Shown: positions 45,455-54,812 of the stretch, piece by piece
How positions within the stretch are numbered: position 1 is the first letter of the stretch
Layout of the letters: every line of letters starts with the position of its first letter
Assembly (NCBI RefSeq): GCF_036345915.1
Contig: NZ_CP107785.1
Span: forward strand, 4,340,001 to 4,404,000
DNA from: Nocardia sp. NBC_00565
GTDB taxonomy: Bacteria; Actinomycetota; Actinomycetes; Mycobacteriales; Mycobacteriaceae
Length of the DNA stretch: 64,000 nucleotides
Direction: 5' to 3'
Position numbers and translations under genes: made by a program
Notes under the pieces: model-generated
Databases searched by the model: none
Told to the model about the DNA's origin: nothing
Seen by the model: only the letters and a program-made list of their open reading frames with translations

Positions 45455-46654
45455 TCAGCTGGTGCCGGCGCAACGGCCACGGCGATGTGCCGGCGCGCGA
45501 GACACCATTGGCGTCGCCGGAGAGCTACCCTCCCCCGGGTGCATAGCAGCCCGGAATTCGGCCTCGCCCAAGGTATTCCAGCGTGCAGTCTCGCCCGCCG
45601 CCGCACCGAGCAGCAGTTCGTCGAGATCCACCCGATAGCGCCCGGAATGGATGCCACTGCCACAGGCGATCAGCCGTGCGACCATTGCGCCGACGGCACC
45701 GGCCACGGCGGCCGCGGTGCCGAGCTGCGGCCAGGTCGGCAGTGTGCGCCCCACCTGGGTGAGTGAATAGCGCATGCGCGGTGTGATGCGACTGCCGACA
45801 ATGGCATCGACCAACCGCAGCCGCCGCGCCGGATCGCCGAGTTCGGCAAGCGACCAGCGGGCCGCGAATTCGGCGCGGCCGTGCAGGATCGGGTACGCCG
45901 GATCCAGGTCGTAGCGTTCGATATCGACCAGCACATTGTCGCCGTTATCGGTGACCATGACGACCGGGATCCTGGCGGCCTTGGCCCGGCGCCGGATATC
46001 GAACTTCATCGGCAGGTCGTCCATTTCCTCGAGCAGCACCGCCAATCGGTCGGTGCCGTGACCACCGAGGAAGGCGTCGGCGACCTCGGGTGCGTAACCG
46101 TCCGGGAAGGCGTCGATCCGGGTGTACGGATCGATCTCCAGAGTGCGGCGTTGCGCCAGCAGCAGTTTCGGTTCCCCCAGGTCACACACCGAGGCGGCCA
46201 AACGGTTCAGATTGGTCGCGCTGAGCGTGTCCCGTTCGGCGAGGCGGAAGCGCCGCGCCCCGGTGAGCGAGCAGACCGACAGCGCCGCGGCACCGACGCT
46301 GAGCCCGGCGATGCCGATCAAGGCTTCCGACCAGGTCCGCTGCTCCCCGATATCGACCAGATATCGGTTGCGGGCCGTGCGCAGCCGCCAGAATTGTTCG
46401 GTATCGGGCATCTTCACCACGGTGCGACGCCAGGGAAAGACGACGTAGCGCGCGGCGAGTTCATCGAAGCGGAGCGCGGCAATATGATTCGCCCGTTCGA
46501 CGCGGGCCTCCGGGGTGTCGGCGGCGAGGTGGAACTGGTCGAGGACGACCAGCTCGGCCAGCGAGCCGGCCCACGCGTCGACGTAGCGGAATCCCGAATC
46601 GAGTAATTCCGCGATCCGCGCGGAATCCGTAGTGGGGTGCAGGATCTCGATCAT
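45455..46654 (-). CDS. E1-like ThiF-family adenylating protein
   Basis: A 399-residue protein. After a 120-residue N-terminal part (IAALRFDELAARYVVFPWRRTVVKMP) the ThiF/E1 fold is visible: ALIGIAGLSVGAAALSVCSLTGARRFRLAERDTLSATNLNRLAASVCDLG, with the nucleotide loop and the Asp and Asn-Arg residues that bind ATP and magnesium. EEMDDLPMKFDIRRRAKAARIPVVMVTDNGDN follows. The arrangement recalls the N-terminal part of Rv1355c (annotated moeY), without its C-terminal domain. Its ATG overlaps the stop of the PaaK-like gene (46651-46654), so the two enzymes are co-translated. The C-terminal substrate is unknown; no ubiquitin-like or ThiS protein is seen nearby. Confidence 0.78.
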   Translation of the reverse strand: MIEILHPTTDSARIAELLDSGFRYVDAWAGSLAELVVLDQFHLAADTPEARVERANHIAALRFDELAARYVVFPWRRTVVKMPDTEQFWRLRTARNRYLVDIGEQRTWSEALIGIAGLSVGAAALSVCSLTGARRFRLAERDTLSATNLNRLAASVCDLGEPKLLLAQRRTLEIDPYTRIDAFPDGYAPEVADAFLGGHGTDRLAVLLEEMDDLPMKFDIRRRAKAARIPVVMVTDNGDNVLVDIERYDLDPAYPILHGRAEFAARWSLAELGDPARRLRLVDAIVGSRITPRMRYSLTQVGRTLPTWPQLGTAAAVAGAVGAMVARLIACGSGIHSGRYRVDLDELLLGAAAGETARWNTLGEAEFRAAMHPGEGSSPATPMVSRAPAHRRGRCAGTS

Positions 46655-48078
46655 GCCGCGCGCTCCGTCCAGCGATGTTTGATATCGGTTTCGAATCCGG
46701 GTGATGCGAAGGGCTGCAGACTGATCTCCGGTTCGGCTGCCGCGCCCAGCGCCGCACGCAGGCGGCGATATTCGGTGCTGGTGCGTTCGAGCGCGTCGAT
46801 CACCGCGTGCCGCAGTCGCACCTCGAACCCCTCGATCGGGTGCGCGCCTGCCCGCAGTTCGACGCGCAGCGTGAGGGTCTGCTCGAAGTGGTGGCCGGTT
46901 CTGGTGGCGAGTACGAACTTTCCGCTCACCGTTGGGGCTATATCCGGGCGTTCCAAGGCCATTCGGACGCTGTCGGGGTAGATCTCGAGCGCATAGAAGG
47001 AGGCGGCTATATCGGTGCGGCGGTGCAGCGCGAGGAACCCGCACGAGTCGGTCGAGGTCCGCACCGCCGCCGCACCGACCAGGTTCGCGAGTTCGGCGGC
47101 CGACAGCAGCGAACCCTGATCGTTGATGCGGTAGCGCACCAACGGGATCGCGGTATCGATGGTGAACAGGAAGTGGTTCTCGGCGTCGAGTTCGGTGAAG
47201 CGGTAGTCGCTGTCGTATTCGACGAAGGTCGGCTGGACCTCCCCGTCGCCGAACAGCGCGTCGCCGAGTTCCCGGTTCGCGGCGGCCGAGCGGCGCACGG
47301 CGATCGTGGTGGCGGTCTCATGGCCCATGATGCCCGCGTCGGCGGTGCCGTAGATCGAACATGTCGCGGTCGGGTCGCCGGATTTGCCGATGCGATCGAG
47401 TACCCAGTCGCGCCAGGTTTCGGTGATCGCCTCACCCGCCAACAGGATTCGCAGATCCTGGCGCCGCACCTCAGCGGGCGCGCGGTCGAGCACATCCTTG
47501 ACGAACGGCGGATATCCGGCCAGCACTACCTGGTCGTAGCGCGGACCGAGGGTGGCGATGTTGTCGAGGATCGCCTCGGCATCGATGCCGGGTGCGATGA
47601 CCGACAGGCGATGACCGCGCCGGCGCAGTGCCAGCGCGCCGGTGTAGGTGTAGGTGCCGCCGATCCAGTTGCCCATGGCGAAGCCGATAACCAGCAGGGT
47701 CGAGCGGCGCTGAGATGCGAAGCTCTGCCGGAAGATTCGGTCGTACAGTTCGGTGCTCTCGTCGAGGGAGTGCACATCGCGCGGCCAGTAGGTCGGGCGG
47801 CCGGTGGAACCCGAACTGGTCGACCAGGTGCCCGCCCTGGTGATGTCACCGCGCCACAGCAATTGATCCAGTGGGTAGCGGTGCAGATAGTTGTCCTTGG
47901 TCATCACGGGTACCGCCGCGAAGTCCGCGGGGGTGCGGATGGCGGCGGGCCGCACGTGGTGTGCGGCGAGGAAGTCCGCGTAGGCGGGCACTTGCCGGGC
48001 AGCGCGATGGAAGACGGCAAGCGCTCGATGGAAGCCGGGTGCGTAGTCGGTCGGCAGGGTTGGCAGCAGTATCGACAT
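46651..48078 (-). CDS. PaaK-like adenylate-forming enzyme (F390-synthetase related)
   Basis: A 475-residue protein of the phenylacetate-CoA ligase / coenzyme F390 synthetase branch of adenylate-forming enzymes. VPVMTKDNYLHRYPLDQLLWRG is the early block, GTWSTSSGSTGRPTYWPRD the phosphate-binding loop, and SIYGTADAGIMGHETA corresponds to the Y-G-x-T-E motif with A in place of the usual E. VRYRINDQGSLL holds the conserved Asp. It should activate a carboxylate (or phosphorylate F420-like cofactors) with ATP. It is the first gene of a pair with the E1-like protein. ATG 48078 was selected as start. Confidence 0.78.
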   Translation of the reverse strand: MSILLPTLPTDYAPGFHRALAVFHRAARQVPAYADFLAAHHVRPAAIRTPADFAAVPVMTKDNYLHRYPLDQLLWRGDITRAGTWSTSSGSTGRPTYWPRDVHSLDESTELYDRIFRQSFASQRRSTLLVIGFAMGNWIGGTYTYTGALALRRRGHRLSVIAPGIDAEAILDNIATLGPRYDQVVLAGYPPFVKDVLDRAPAEVRRQDLRILLAGEAITETWRDWVLDRIGKSGDPTATCSIYGTADAGIMGHETATTIAVRRSAAANRELGDALFGDGEVQPTFVEYDSDYRFTELDAENHFLFTIDTAIPLVRYRINDQGSLLSAAELANLVGAAAVRTSTDSCGFLALHRRTDIAASFYALEIYPDSVRMALERPDIAPTVSGKFVLATRTGHHFEQTLTLRVELRAGAHPIEGFEVRLRHAVIDALERTSTEYRRLRAALGAAAEPEISLQPFASPGFETDIKHRWTERAA

Positions 48079-48183
48079 AGTGGTTCGTCCCTGATCGGAA
48101 GTGATGCTCCGCAATCGTCCGACCAGCGGTTACGCGGCGCGGAACAGTCCATACAAGGTCCATACGGCCGCTGCGCGGCGGGC

Positions 48184-51100
48184 TCAGCGTGTCGGACAGA
48201 GCGGTCGGGATGGCACGCCGGGCAGGTAACGCTGCCACTCGGCTGCGCTGAGACCGGTGCTCCCGCTATCGCACAGCGTCGCGGCGACGCGATCCGGATC
48301 TGCCATCCACAGCCGCACCACCTTGTCGGGACCGGCACCGATGAGCAGCTGACCGTCCAGTCCGTAGCCCGCGTCGTTCACCCGGCCGGTGTAGGCGGTC
48401 AGCACGACGACGCGGCGTGGCCTATCGGGTCGGCTGACGTCCCAGATCCAGATATCGCTGCCCTCGCCGCCACCGACGACGTAGCGGTTGTCGGGGCTGA
48501 AGTTCACCGTGATGACCGGATCCGGGGGTCCGTCGAGAGTGCCGAGGTGGCGCGGCTTCTCGGGATCCGACAGGTCGAACAGTCGGGCCGTGTGGTCGGT
48601 GCTGCCCGCGACGATCATCCGGTCGCGCGGGCTGAACGCCACCGAGGTGACGTCATTGTCGAAACCGGTGAGCGACGGCAGTTCCCGTGGCTCGCCGGGG
48701 CGGCGGATATCCCAGATCCGGACGACGTCATCAGTGGTGGCGATGGCGAGCAAGGTGCCGGTCGGGTCGATCGCGACCAGATTCGGCAGCGCCGATTTCA
48801 GGTCAATGGCCGCGCGGGGGTGTGGTGCGGCCGGGTCGGCGACGTCCCACAGTGTCGCGATCGGACTGTCCTGCCCGATGACCGCCAGCACGGATCCGTC
48901 CGGACTGTAGACGAGCGCGGCGACGATGCCATCGACCGCCGAGATCGGTTGCGGCAGCATCTTCGGCTGGCGTGGATCGCGGACATCCCAGAGATAGATC
49001 CGGCCGGTGCGGGTGCCGATGGCGGCGCGGGTGCCGTTGGGGGAGAACGCGACCGCACCGCAGGTCTTTTCGCCGTCGCCGACGCCGAGCCGCGGATAGC
49101 CGATCGGTGCGGCCGGGTCGGTGATGTCCCAGATGCGGGGATGGCTGTCGGTCGCGCCGGTGCCCGCGAGGAATTTGGTGCCGCCGCGATCGAACGGAGT
49201 CTGGTAAATCGTGCTCTGCGCACCGCGCAGCACCGGACCCGGCAGGGGCCACAGGTGCGCCACCCCGCTCTCGTCGCCGGTGATGACCATGCGCCCGCCC
49301 AACGCGTAGCGCACCGAAACCACGATCGCCAGATTCGGCAGGATCAGCTCGGGCTCGGTCGATTCGGTATCGGATCTCCAGATGCGGGTGCTGTGGTCCG
49401 AACTGCTCACGGCGAGTTGGGATCCGTCGGGGCTGAAGGTCAGATCGTTGATGTAGCTGTCGAATCCGCGCAATCGGGGCAACTCTGTCGGTGCGGCTGG
49501 GTCGTCGAGTCGCCAGCGCAATACTTCGCGGGATCTGCCGCCCGCGACCAGGGTTTTGCTGTCAGGGCTGAATCGCAACGCCAGCGCATGTGCCGTCGAA
49601 CCGTCCGCGGCGCGGTCGTAGACCTGCTCGGCCGATGCCCCGGCGAGCCGCCATATCCGTAGTGACGCTTCGGGTCCCGCCGCCGCGAGCAGTGTGCCGT
49701 CGGGGCTGTAGGCCGCCACCGGAGATCCGGCGGGCAGTACGAGCGCGGGCAATGCGGCCGGATGGCTCGGATCGGCGATATCCCATCTGGCCAGGCCGGT
49801 CTCCGTCGTACCCGCGGCAAGTTGGCGTCGGTCCGGGCTGAACGCCACGCTCGTATGGGTGACTCCCGGAGTAGTAATGGTCGAAAGCTGATGCGGTGCG
49901 CGGTGATCGGAGATATCCCACAGTTCGATGCGACCGGTGGTGATCCGGGCGAGCACGTCGTCACCCGGACCGATCTCCAGCATCATCGGCTGCGGACCGG
50001 CCGCACCCGTGGGCGCCGGAATCCGGCCGACCTCGGTGGCCGGAGTGGTGCCGCCGTCCACCTGGTACAAGGTGACCGTCGCGTCGAGGGCGCCGATGGC
50101 CAGCAGTGTGCCACCGGAATCGGTGGCCACGACCGTGCGGCCTGCACGCGGCCCGACGAACCGAACCGGAGTATGCACCGCGGTCGAATCCAGCAGCGCC
50201 GAGCGCGCTTCCACCGTCGGGTCGACCCGATAGGCCGCCAACGCCAGTTGCGCGGACAACGCCGGATCCTTGTCCCGCAGGCGCACCGCCTGCAGCGCGA
50301 CCTGCCGCGACATCGCGGTATCGCGCGCTCGAGTGGCGCTGCGCTGCTGGGTGTAGGCCGCCAGTGCCAGCACCAGAGCCACCACGGAGGCAACCGCCAA
50401 CGCCGCGACCAGCCGCTGCAATTTCCGCGTGCGACGGCGTTGCGCCAAGATCGCCGCCTCCTGCTGGGCCGCGCTGGCGGCGAGATAGTCCCGTTCGCGC
50501 TGGTTGAGATCGCGTGTATGCCCACCGATGGTGGCCCATTCCTGTACCAGCGGCAGTCGCGCCGGACCGAGCAGTTCACCTGCGTCGCGACCACTGTCGT
50601 ACCAGACCTGCGCCGCATGGGTGAGCCTGCGATGCACGATCAGCCCGCCGCGATCGCTGTCCACCCAGTCCGACAACCGATCCCACGCGCCGATGATCGC
50701 CTCGTGGGTGATCTCGACCGTCTCCTCTTCACAGGTCAGCAGACGCTGGGCGCAGAACAGATCGATGACGGCGTTCACATCCGCCGCGGTGTCGTCGTCG
50801 AAGAACAATTCCGAACGATGCACCCGGCGACGGGTAACCGACTCGTCGTCGATGGTCACCAAGCGCAGGAAGGTGCGCCGCGCGATCTGGCGCTGCGGAC
50901 CGGTGAGTTCGGTGTATACCGCGTCGGCGCTGCGCTGGATGGCACCGGCGATGCGGCCCGCCGCGTTGTAGTCCGCGACCGTCATCCGCCGCCGGGTGCC
51001 GCGCTGCCAGGTTTGCAGGAGTGCGTGTGACAGCAGCGGTAACGCGCCCGCATCATGTGCGGCACGGGAACCGCGCGGGGCGAGTTCCAGCATGAGCAGC

Positions 51101-51966
51101 TGGACCAGGTCTTCCTCCACTGTCCACCCGGCCTTGCGGGCGGGTTCGACAATGACCTCACGAACACCCTCCGGGCTGAGCGGACGAACCAGCACCGCGT
51201 TCGCGGCCAGTGCGCCGTGCAATATCGACTCTTCGGCGGCATGGCGATAGAAGTCCGCGCGCAGACCGAGCACGAAAACCGTTCTGGTGCGTTGGTGATC
51301 GGCGATCGCCTCGAGGAACAGCGCCCGTTCACCCACGTCCTGACATTGGGTCCACGTCTCCTCGAACTGGTCCAGCACGACCACCTCGGCGACCTCCGCT
51401 AGCCCCGCCATCGGATGCGGACCGGGCACAACGACTTTCGCCGCCAACCCTTCTTCCGCCAGCGCGGGCACCAGCCCGGCCCACAGCAACGAGGACTTCC
51501 CGGACCCGGATGCCCCGATGACGAACAGAATTCGCGGCCGCCCCCGCGACCGCAACAACTCCTCGACCTTGCCGACCAACTCCGCGGTCAAATCCCCGCG
51601 GCCGAAAAACCAACCGGCATCATCGGATCGGAATGCCTCCAGCCCCCGATAGGGACTTTCGTCCTCCCTGCGGCGTCGCCCGGTCGTGCCGCGCACGCGC
51701 CGGACCGCGACCAGCCATGGCTCCTGCTCGAGCCGTGCCTCGACGCCACACGCGAAAAGCACTGCGCGAAACATCTTCTCGTTGGCATCGGTCGGCACAT
51801 GCTGGCCCGCGAACCAGCCGCTGAGCGTGCCCTGCGGACACCCCGATCGCTCAACCACCTGCCGCACAGTCAGTTCCGCCGCGATACGCAACGCCGAGAG
51901 ACTGCTCGCGAATTCCGCGCGAGTCCGAATTGTCGAGGGACCGAGCCCTCCGCCCCCAAATTCCAC
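48184..51966 (-). CDS. HTH - STAND ATPase - TM - WD40 multidomain protein
   Basis: A 1260-residue protein. Domains in order: a Cro/XRE-type helix-turn-helix (residues about 15-75, LTVRQVVERSGCPQGTLSGWFAGQHVP), a STAND-type NTPase with YRGLEAFRSDDAGWFFGR, Walker A GASGSGKSS at 151-159 and Walker B VVVLDQFEE near 200, then a helical arm. A transmembrane helix (LQRLVAALAVASVVALVLALAAY) lies near 517-541. About 600 residues of WD40 repeats follow, with many V-A-F-S-P-D-G-x-x-L-A blocks. Such proteins act as signal-sensing scaffolds, and relatives occur in conflict systems. No separate effector domain is visible. It is encoded alone, 105 bp upstream of the PaaK-like gene in the same orientation. 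Confidence 0.88.
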   Translation of the reverse strand: MEFGGGGLGPSTIRTRAEFASSLSALRIAAELTVRQVVERSGCPQGTLSGWFAGQHVPTDANEKMFRAVLFACGVEARLEQEPWLVAVRRVRGTTGRRRREDESPYRGLEAFRSDDAGWFFGRGDLTAELVGKVEELLRSRGRPRILFVIGASGSGKSSLLWAGLVPALAEEGLAAKVVVPGPHPMAGLAEVAEVVVLDQFEETWTQCQDVGERALFLEAIADHQRTRTVFVLGLRADFYRHAAEESILHGALAANAVLVRPLSPEGVREVIVEPARKAGWTVEEDLVQLLMLELAPRGSRAAHDAGALPLLSHALLQTWQRGTRRRMTVADYNAAGRIAGAIQRSADAVYTELTGPQRQIARRTFLRLVTIDDESVTRRRVHRSELFFDDDTAADVNAVIDLFCAQRLLTCEEETVEITHEAIIGAWDRLSDWVDSDRGGLIVHRRLTHAAQVWYDSGRDAGELLGPARLPLVQEWATIGGHTRDLNQRERDYLAASAAQQEAAILAQRRRTRKLQRLVAALAVASVVALVLALAAYTQQRSATRARDTAMSRQVALQAVRLRDKDPALSAQLALAAYRVDPTVEARSALLDSTAVHTPVRFVGPRAGRTVVATDSGGTLLAIGALDATVTLYQVDGGTTPATEVGRIPAPTGAAGPQPMMLEIGPGDDVLARITTGRIELWDISDHRAPHQLSTITTPGVTHTSVAFSPDRRQLAAGTTETGLARWDIADPSHPAALPALVLPAGSPVAAYSPDGTLLAAAGPEASLRIWRLAGASAEQVYDRAADGSTAHALALRFSPDSKTLVAGGRSREVLRWRLDDPAAPTELPRLRGFDSYINDLTFSPDGSQLAVSSSDHSTRIWRSDTESTEPELILPNLAIVVSVRYALGGRMVITGDESGVAHLWPLPGPVLRGAQSTIYQTPFDRGGTKFLAGTGATDSHPRIWDITDPAAPIGYPRLGVGDGEKTCGAVAFSPNGTRAAIGTRTGRIYLWDVRDPRQPKMLPQPISAVDGIVAALVYSPDGSVLAVIGQDSPIATLWDVADPAAPHPRAAIDLKSALPNLVAIDPTGTLLAIATTDDVVRIWDIRRPGEPRELPSLTGFDNDVTSVAFSPRDRMIVAGSTDHTARLFDLSDPEKPRHLGTLDGPPDPVITVNFSPDNRYVVGGGEGSDIWIWDVSRPDRPRRVVVLTAYTGRVNDAGYGLDGQLLIGAGPDKVVRLWMADPDRVAATLCDSGSTGLSAAEWQRYLPGVPSRPLCPTR

Positions 51967-52102
51967 TCTTCGACCCTACGAATCCCACCCCCCGCGGCCG
52001 AAGGTCCGTACGAACCCGGAATTGAGTACTTTCTACTCTCTTTTCGCAGTTCACTCTGTGGAGGTCGACAATCGAGGCACGCGAATCGGGCCGCCGCGTG
52101 GA

Positions 52103-52789
52103 TCAGGGCCGGCGCAGGTAGTCCGACGGCACGAGAGCACTTCCGGGAAGCAGGAATTCGTCGGCGACCAGCAATGCGGACCAGCTTTCGAGGAAGTTCG
52201 GCAGCCGCTCGTCCAGCGGCACCGTATCGATGATCTGGGTGTCGGACCGCAGCAGACCGATGAGCAGCGCCGACAGGACGGTGTAGACATCACCGCCGTG
52301 GCCGATGATCCCATGTTCGGTAACAAAACCGGGTTCGACTACGACCGAACAGCCATCGCCTCTGGCACGCAGACCGAGCCGAGCGAATTCGGCCGCCGCC
52401 GTGCTGCCCGCGGACCGGGTGAGCACACAGGCGCCCGATGCGCGAGCGGCCGCGACCGCGTACAGCGCGAGCAAATGCGCGGGCACCGTACACCGAAACG
52501 CTGCCAGCTCACCCCCGGTCGCGCGTGATGTCGCGGTCAGGCCGGCGGCGGACGACACCACATACGCACCCGTGTCAGCGACCGAACGACGCACTCTGCG
52601 CACGATGTGCTCCGGCACTCGCAGGGGTCCCCGAGCCAGTACGGTGCCGCCGGTGACGACCCCGGCCAGCAGCACAGTGGTCAGCACGGCCTCGGCGAGT
52701 TCATCGGATGCCCCGCGAACCGCAGCCGCAACCGCGACGCGTCCGCGCACCGGGATCGACGCGAACGGCAAGGATACCGACGTGCTCAC
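52103..52789 (-). CDS. Unknown protein coupled to an Lrp regulator (228 aa)
   Basis: A 228-residue soluble protein rich in Ala and Val, with a glycine-containing centre (RSAGSTAAAEFARLGLRARGDGCSVVVEPGFVTEHGIIGHGGDVYTVLSALLIGLLRS). It may have a Rossmann-like or hydrolase-like fold, but I do not recognise the family. Its ATG overlaps the stop of the Lrp gene (ATGA), so it is co-translated with the regulator and probably serves the same catabolic locus. No signal peptide or clear transmembrane segment is present. Confidence 0.7.
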   Translation of the reverse strand: MSTSVSLPFASIPVRGRVAVAAAVRGASDELAEAVLTTVLLAGVVTGGTVLARGPLRVPEHIVRRVRRSVADTGAYVVSSAAGLTATSRATGGELAAFRCTVPAHLLALYAVAAARASGACVLTRSAGSTAAAEFARLGLRARGDGCSVVVEPGFVTEHGIIGHGGDVYTVLSALLIGLLRSDTQIIDTVPLDERLPNFLESWSALLVADEFLLPGSALVPSDYLRRP

Positions 52790-53721
52790 AGCTCCTCCGG
52801 GCGGACCGTTGGCAACGGCGGCACGTTGCTGTACCGCTCTTTCACCGTGACGAGATGCACCCAGCTGTCGACTTCGAGCACCGGGCGCAAAGCGCGCAGC
52901 GTATCGAGGGCGGCGACGACGTCCGCCAGCGCGGCCGCATGCACCGTGCCGACCAGATCGAACCGCCCGATCGTCGCGGCAAGGAAGCGCAGGCCGGAAA
53001 GTTCGGCAAGCAAGGGTGCCAGACCCGCCGTGCGGCCACTGGCTCGCACGCCGAATCCGACCGCGTACTCCGTATCGCCGTGGCCCGCTCCGGACAATGC
53101 GGCGACACGGACGATGTGCTCATCGATCAGGCGCTTGACCCGCAGCCGCGCGGTGCCCGGTGAGGTCCCCGCCGCCGCCGCGAGCGTGGCGTATGACGCG
53201 CGCCCATCCTCCTGCAGTACCTCGAGCAAACGGTTGTCCAGCGCGTCGATCGAGGCCGCCGACGCCCGCTCCGGTCGGCCGACATCAATGATCAGGTCCG
53301 AATAGAACAGCGTATTGGTGTCGCGCACACCGTCGATGCTGCGGATCTGGTCGAGGGTGGCCGCGAGCTGCGGCGGGCCCTGCGTGCGGATCTCGGCGAC
53401 CAGCGGATACCGGCCGCTGGTCAGTGACACATACGGAATATCGGGCAATGCGGCCACCCGCCCGGCGACCTGCCGAACCGGTTGATCGACGCTGATCGAC
53501 ACGTGCGCGAGCGCTTCCAGCCCGATCGTCGAGGGATGGACGATGCCGACCACCTGTGCTCGACCAGATGTGAACAAGGTGTTGAGCCGTTTGGAGATCG
53601 TCGGGCGGGATGCGCCGAGTTTCGCGGCGAGCTCGTTGCGGCCGATCCGCCCATCAATACGCAGTTCCTCGAGAATGCGGGCGTCGAGAGTGTGGGTGCC
53701 CGATATTGCGGACGCGGTCAT
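52786..53721 (-). CDS. Two-domain Lrp/AsnC regulator, likely controls the divergent catabolic operon
   Basis: A 311-residue duplicated Lrp/AsnC protein. The first helix-turn-helix is TLDARILEELRIDGRIGRNELAAKLGASRPTISKRL and the second DALDNRLLEVLQEDGRASYATLAAAAGTSPGTARLRV near residue 150; each is followed by a RAM-type domain. It is divergent from an amino-acid-type ABC importer with a 248-bp AT-richer promoter region between. It therefore probably senses the imported compound and controls the transporter and enzymes. ATG 53721 is the start. Confidence 0.88.
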   Translation of the reverse strand: MTASAISGTHTLDARILEELRIDGRIGRNELAAKLGASRPTISKRLNTLFTSGRAQVVGIVHPSTIGLEALAHVSISVDQPVRQVAGRVAALPDIPYVSLTSGRYPLVAEIRTQGPPQLAATLDQIRSIDGVRDTNTLFYSDLIIDVGRPERASAASIDALDNRLLEVLQEDGRASYATLAAAAGTSPGTARLRVKRLIDEHIVRVAALSGAGHGDTEYAVGFGVRASGRTAGLAPLLAELSGLRFLAATIGRFDLVGTVHAAALADVVAALDTLRALRPVLEVDSWVHLVTVKERYSNVPPLPTVRPEEL

Positions 53722-53969
53722 CGGAACTTAACAATCGACTTCCAGACCATTTCTGCTTTACCGATCATCAGGTTTCCCTTTCTATGGAGAGGCTTTCGCA
53801 CAACATATCTGGCACTTGTTTCCAGAACATCAAACTGTGGTGCTCATCGCTCACTTTGTCATCTGGACTGAACCTATCGCAGTTTCTATCGTTCATCTCA
53901 GTCGAACGAGCATCAATCAGCGCGGGAACGTTGACCATAACGCCGCCGCACTGGCAGGAGATTGAGCAG
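53722..53969. promoter_or_regulatory. Divergent promoter region with low GC
   Basis: The 248 bp between the Lrp gene and the transporter operon have clearly lower GC than the surroundings, with several TTTC/GAAA-like runs, as expected for an Lrp-controlled divergent promoter. CAGGAG at 53956 is the ribosome site of the binding-protein gene. I could not fix individual operators by eye. Confidence 0.5.
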
Positions 53970-54812
53970 ATGAAAAAGCTGGGACTGGTAGCCATGGGAA
54001 CCGGTGTGGCGTTGCTGATCGCCGGTTGCGGGAGCGGTTCGCAGGGCAGTGCCGCCAACGGAGCCGCACCGGCCGGACTGATCCGCGGCGGTGAGATCCG
54101 GATCTGCACCGATCCCGAATACGCGCCGATGGAGTACTTCGAGAACGGGAACACCACCGACCCGGTGGGTTTCGACTCCGACGCCGCGCGCGCACTCGCC
54201 GATCTGTGGCAGGTGCGGGCGAGCTGGCAGATCACCTCGTTCGACGGGCTCATGCCCGCGCTGCAGGCTCAGCGGTGCGATGTGCTCTGGTCCGCGCTCT
54301 ACGTCAGCCCGGAACGCACCGCGGTCGCCGATGCGGCGCCATTCCTCGCGACCGGACCGGGGCTGATCGTCCGCGGTGGCGAAGCCCGGATCGCCACCGC
54401 CGAGGACCTGTCCGGCAAAACCGTCGCCGTCCAGGGCGGCGGTGCCAATGAGAAAACCCTGCAACAGCTTTCGGACAGATTCAAGACCGCGGGCAAGTCC
54501 ACCATCACCATCCAGGCCTACCCCAAGACCGCCGAAACGGTCGCGGCGGTGACCAATGGCAAAGCGGACGCGTTGATCGAGACCGATGTCGCGGTGGTCG
54601 ATATGGTCGCCAAATCCGGCGGCACCCTGACCGCGGTCCCCGGTGTCTTCACCGCGGAAACGGTTTTCGGCGTCTTCACCAAGAAGGGATCGCCGCTGAG
54701 CGCGCCGGTCGCCGCGGCCGTGCGCACACTGACCGAGAACGGCACCCTCGCGAAGATCGCCACCAAGTATGGGCTCGATCCCGCCCGTATCCGTCCCGGA
54801 ACAGCACAGTGA
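53970..54812 (+). CDS. ABC transporter substrate-binding lipoprotein (amino-acid type)
   Basis: A 280-residue family-3 solute-binding protein. The N-terminus has a lipoprotein signal (GLVAMGTGVALLIAGCGSG, lipid on Cys22). The mature part begins with RICTDPEYAPMEYFENGN and continues VGFDSDAARALADLWQVRASWQITSFDGLMPALQAQRCDVLWSAL..., typical of polar amino-acid binding proteins. It captures the substrate outside the membrane for the permease and ATPase encoded next. ATG 53970 has CAGGAG upstream. The ligand is unknown; the downstream ureohydrolase suggests a guanidino or amino compound. Confidence 0.9.
   Translation: MKKLGLVAMGTGVALLIAGCGSGSQGSAANGAAPAGLIRGGEIRICTDPEYAPMEYFENGNTTDPVGFDSDAARALADLWQVRASWQITSFDGLMPALQAQRCDVLWSALYVSPERTAVADAAPFLATGPGLIVRGGEARIATAEDLSGKTVAVQGGGANEKTLQQLSDRFKTAGKSTITIQAYPKTAETVAAVTNGKADALIETDVAVVDMVAKSGGTLTAVPGVFTAETVFGVFTKKGSPLSAPVAAAVRTLTENGTLAKIATKYGLDPARIRPGTAQ

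Noticed and set aside
46807..49662. A 951-codon plus-strand frame across the PaaK-like and WD40 genes
   Set aside because: It spans two real minus-strand genes and the gap between them, and shows no family signature; shadow frame.
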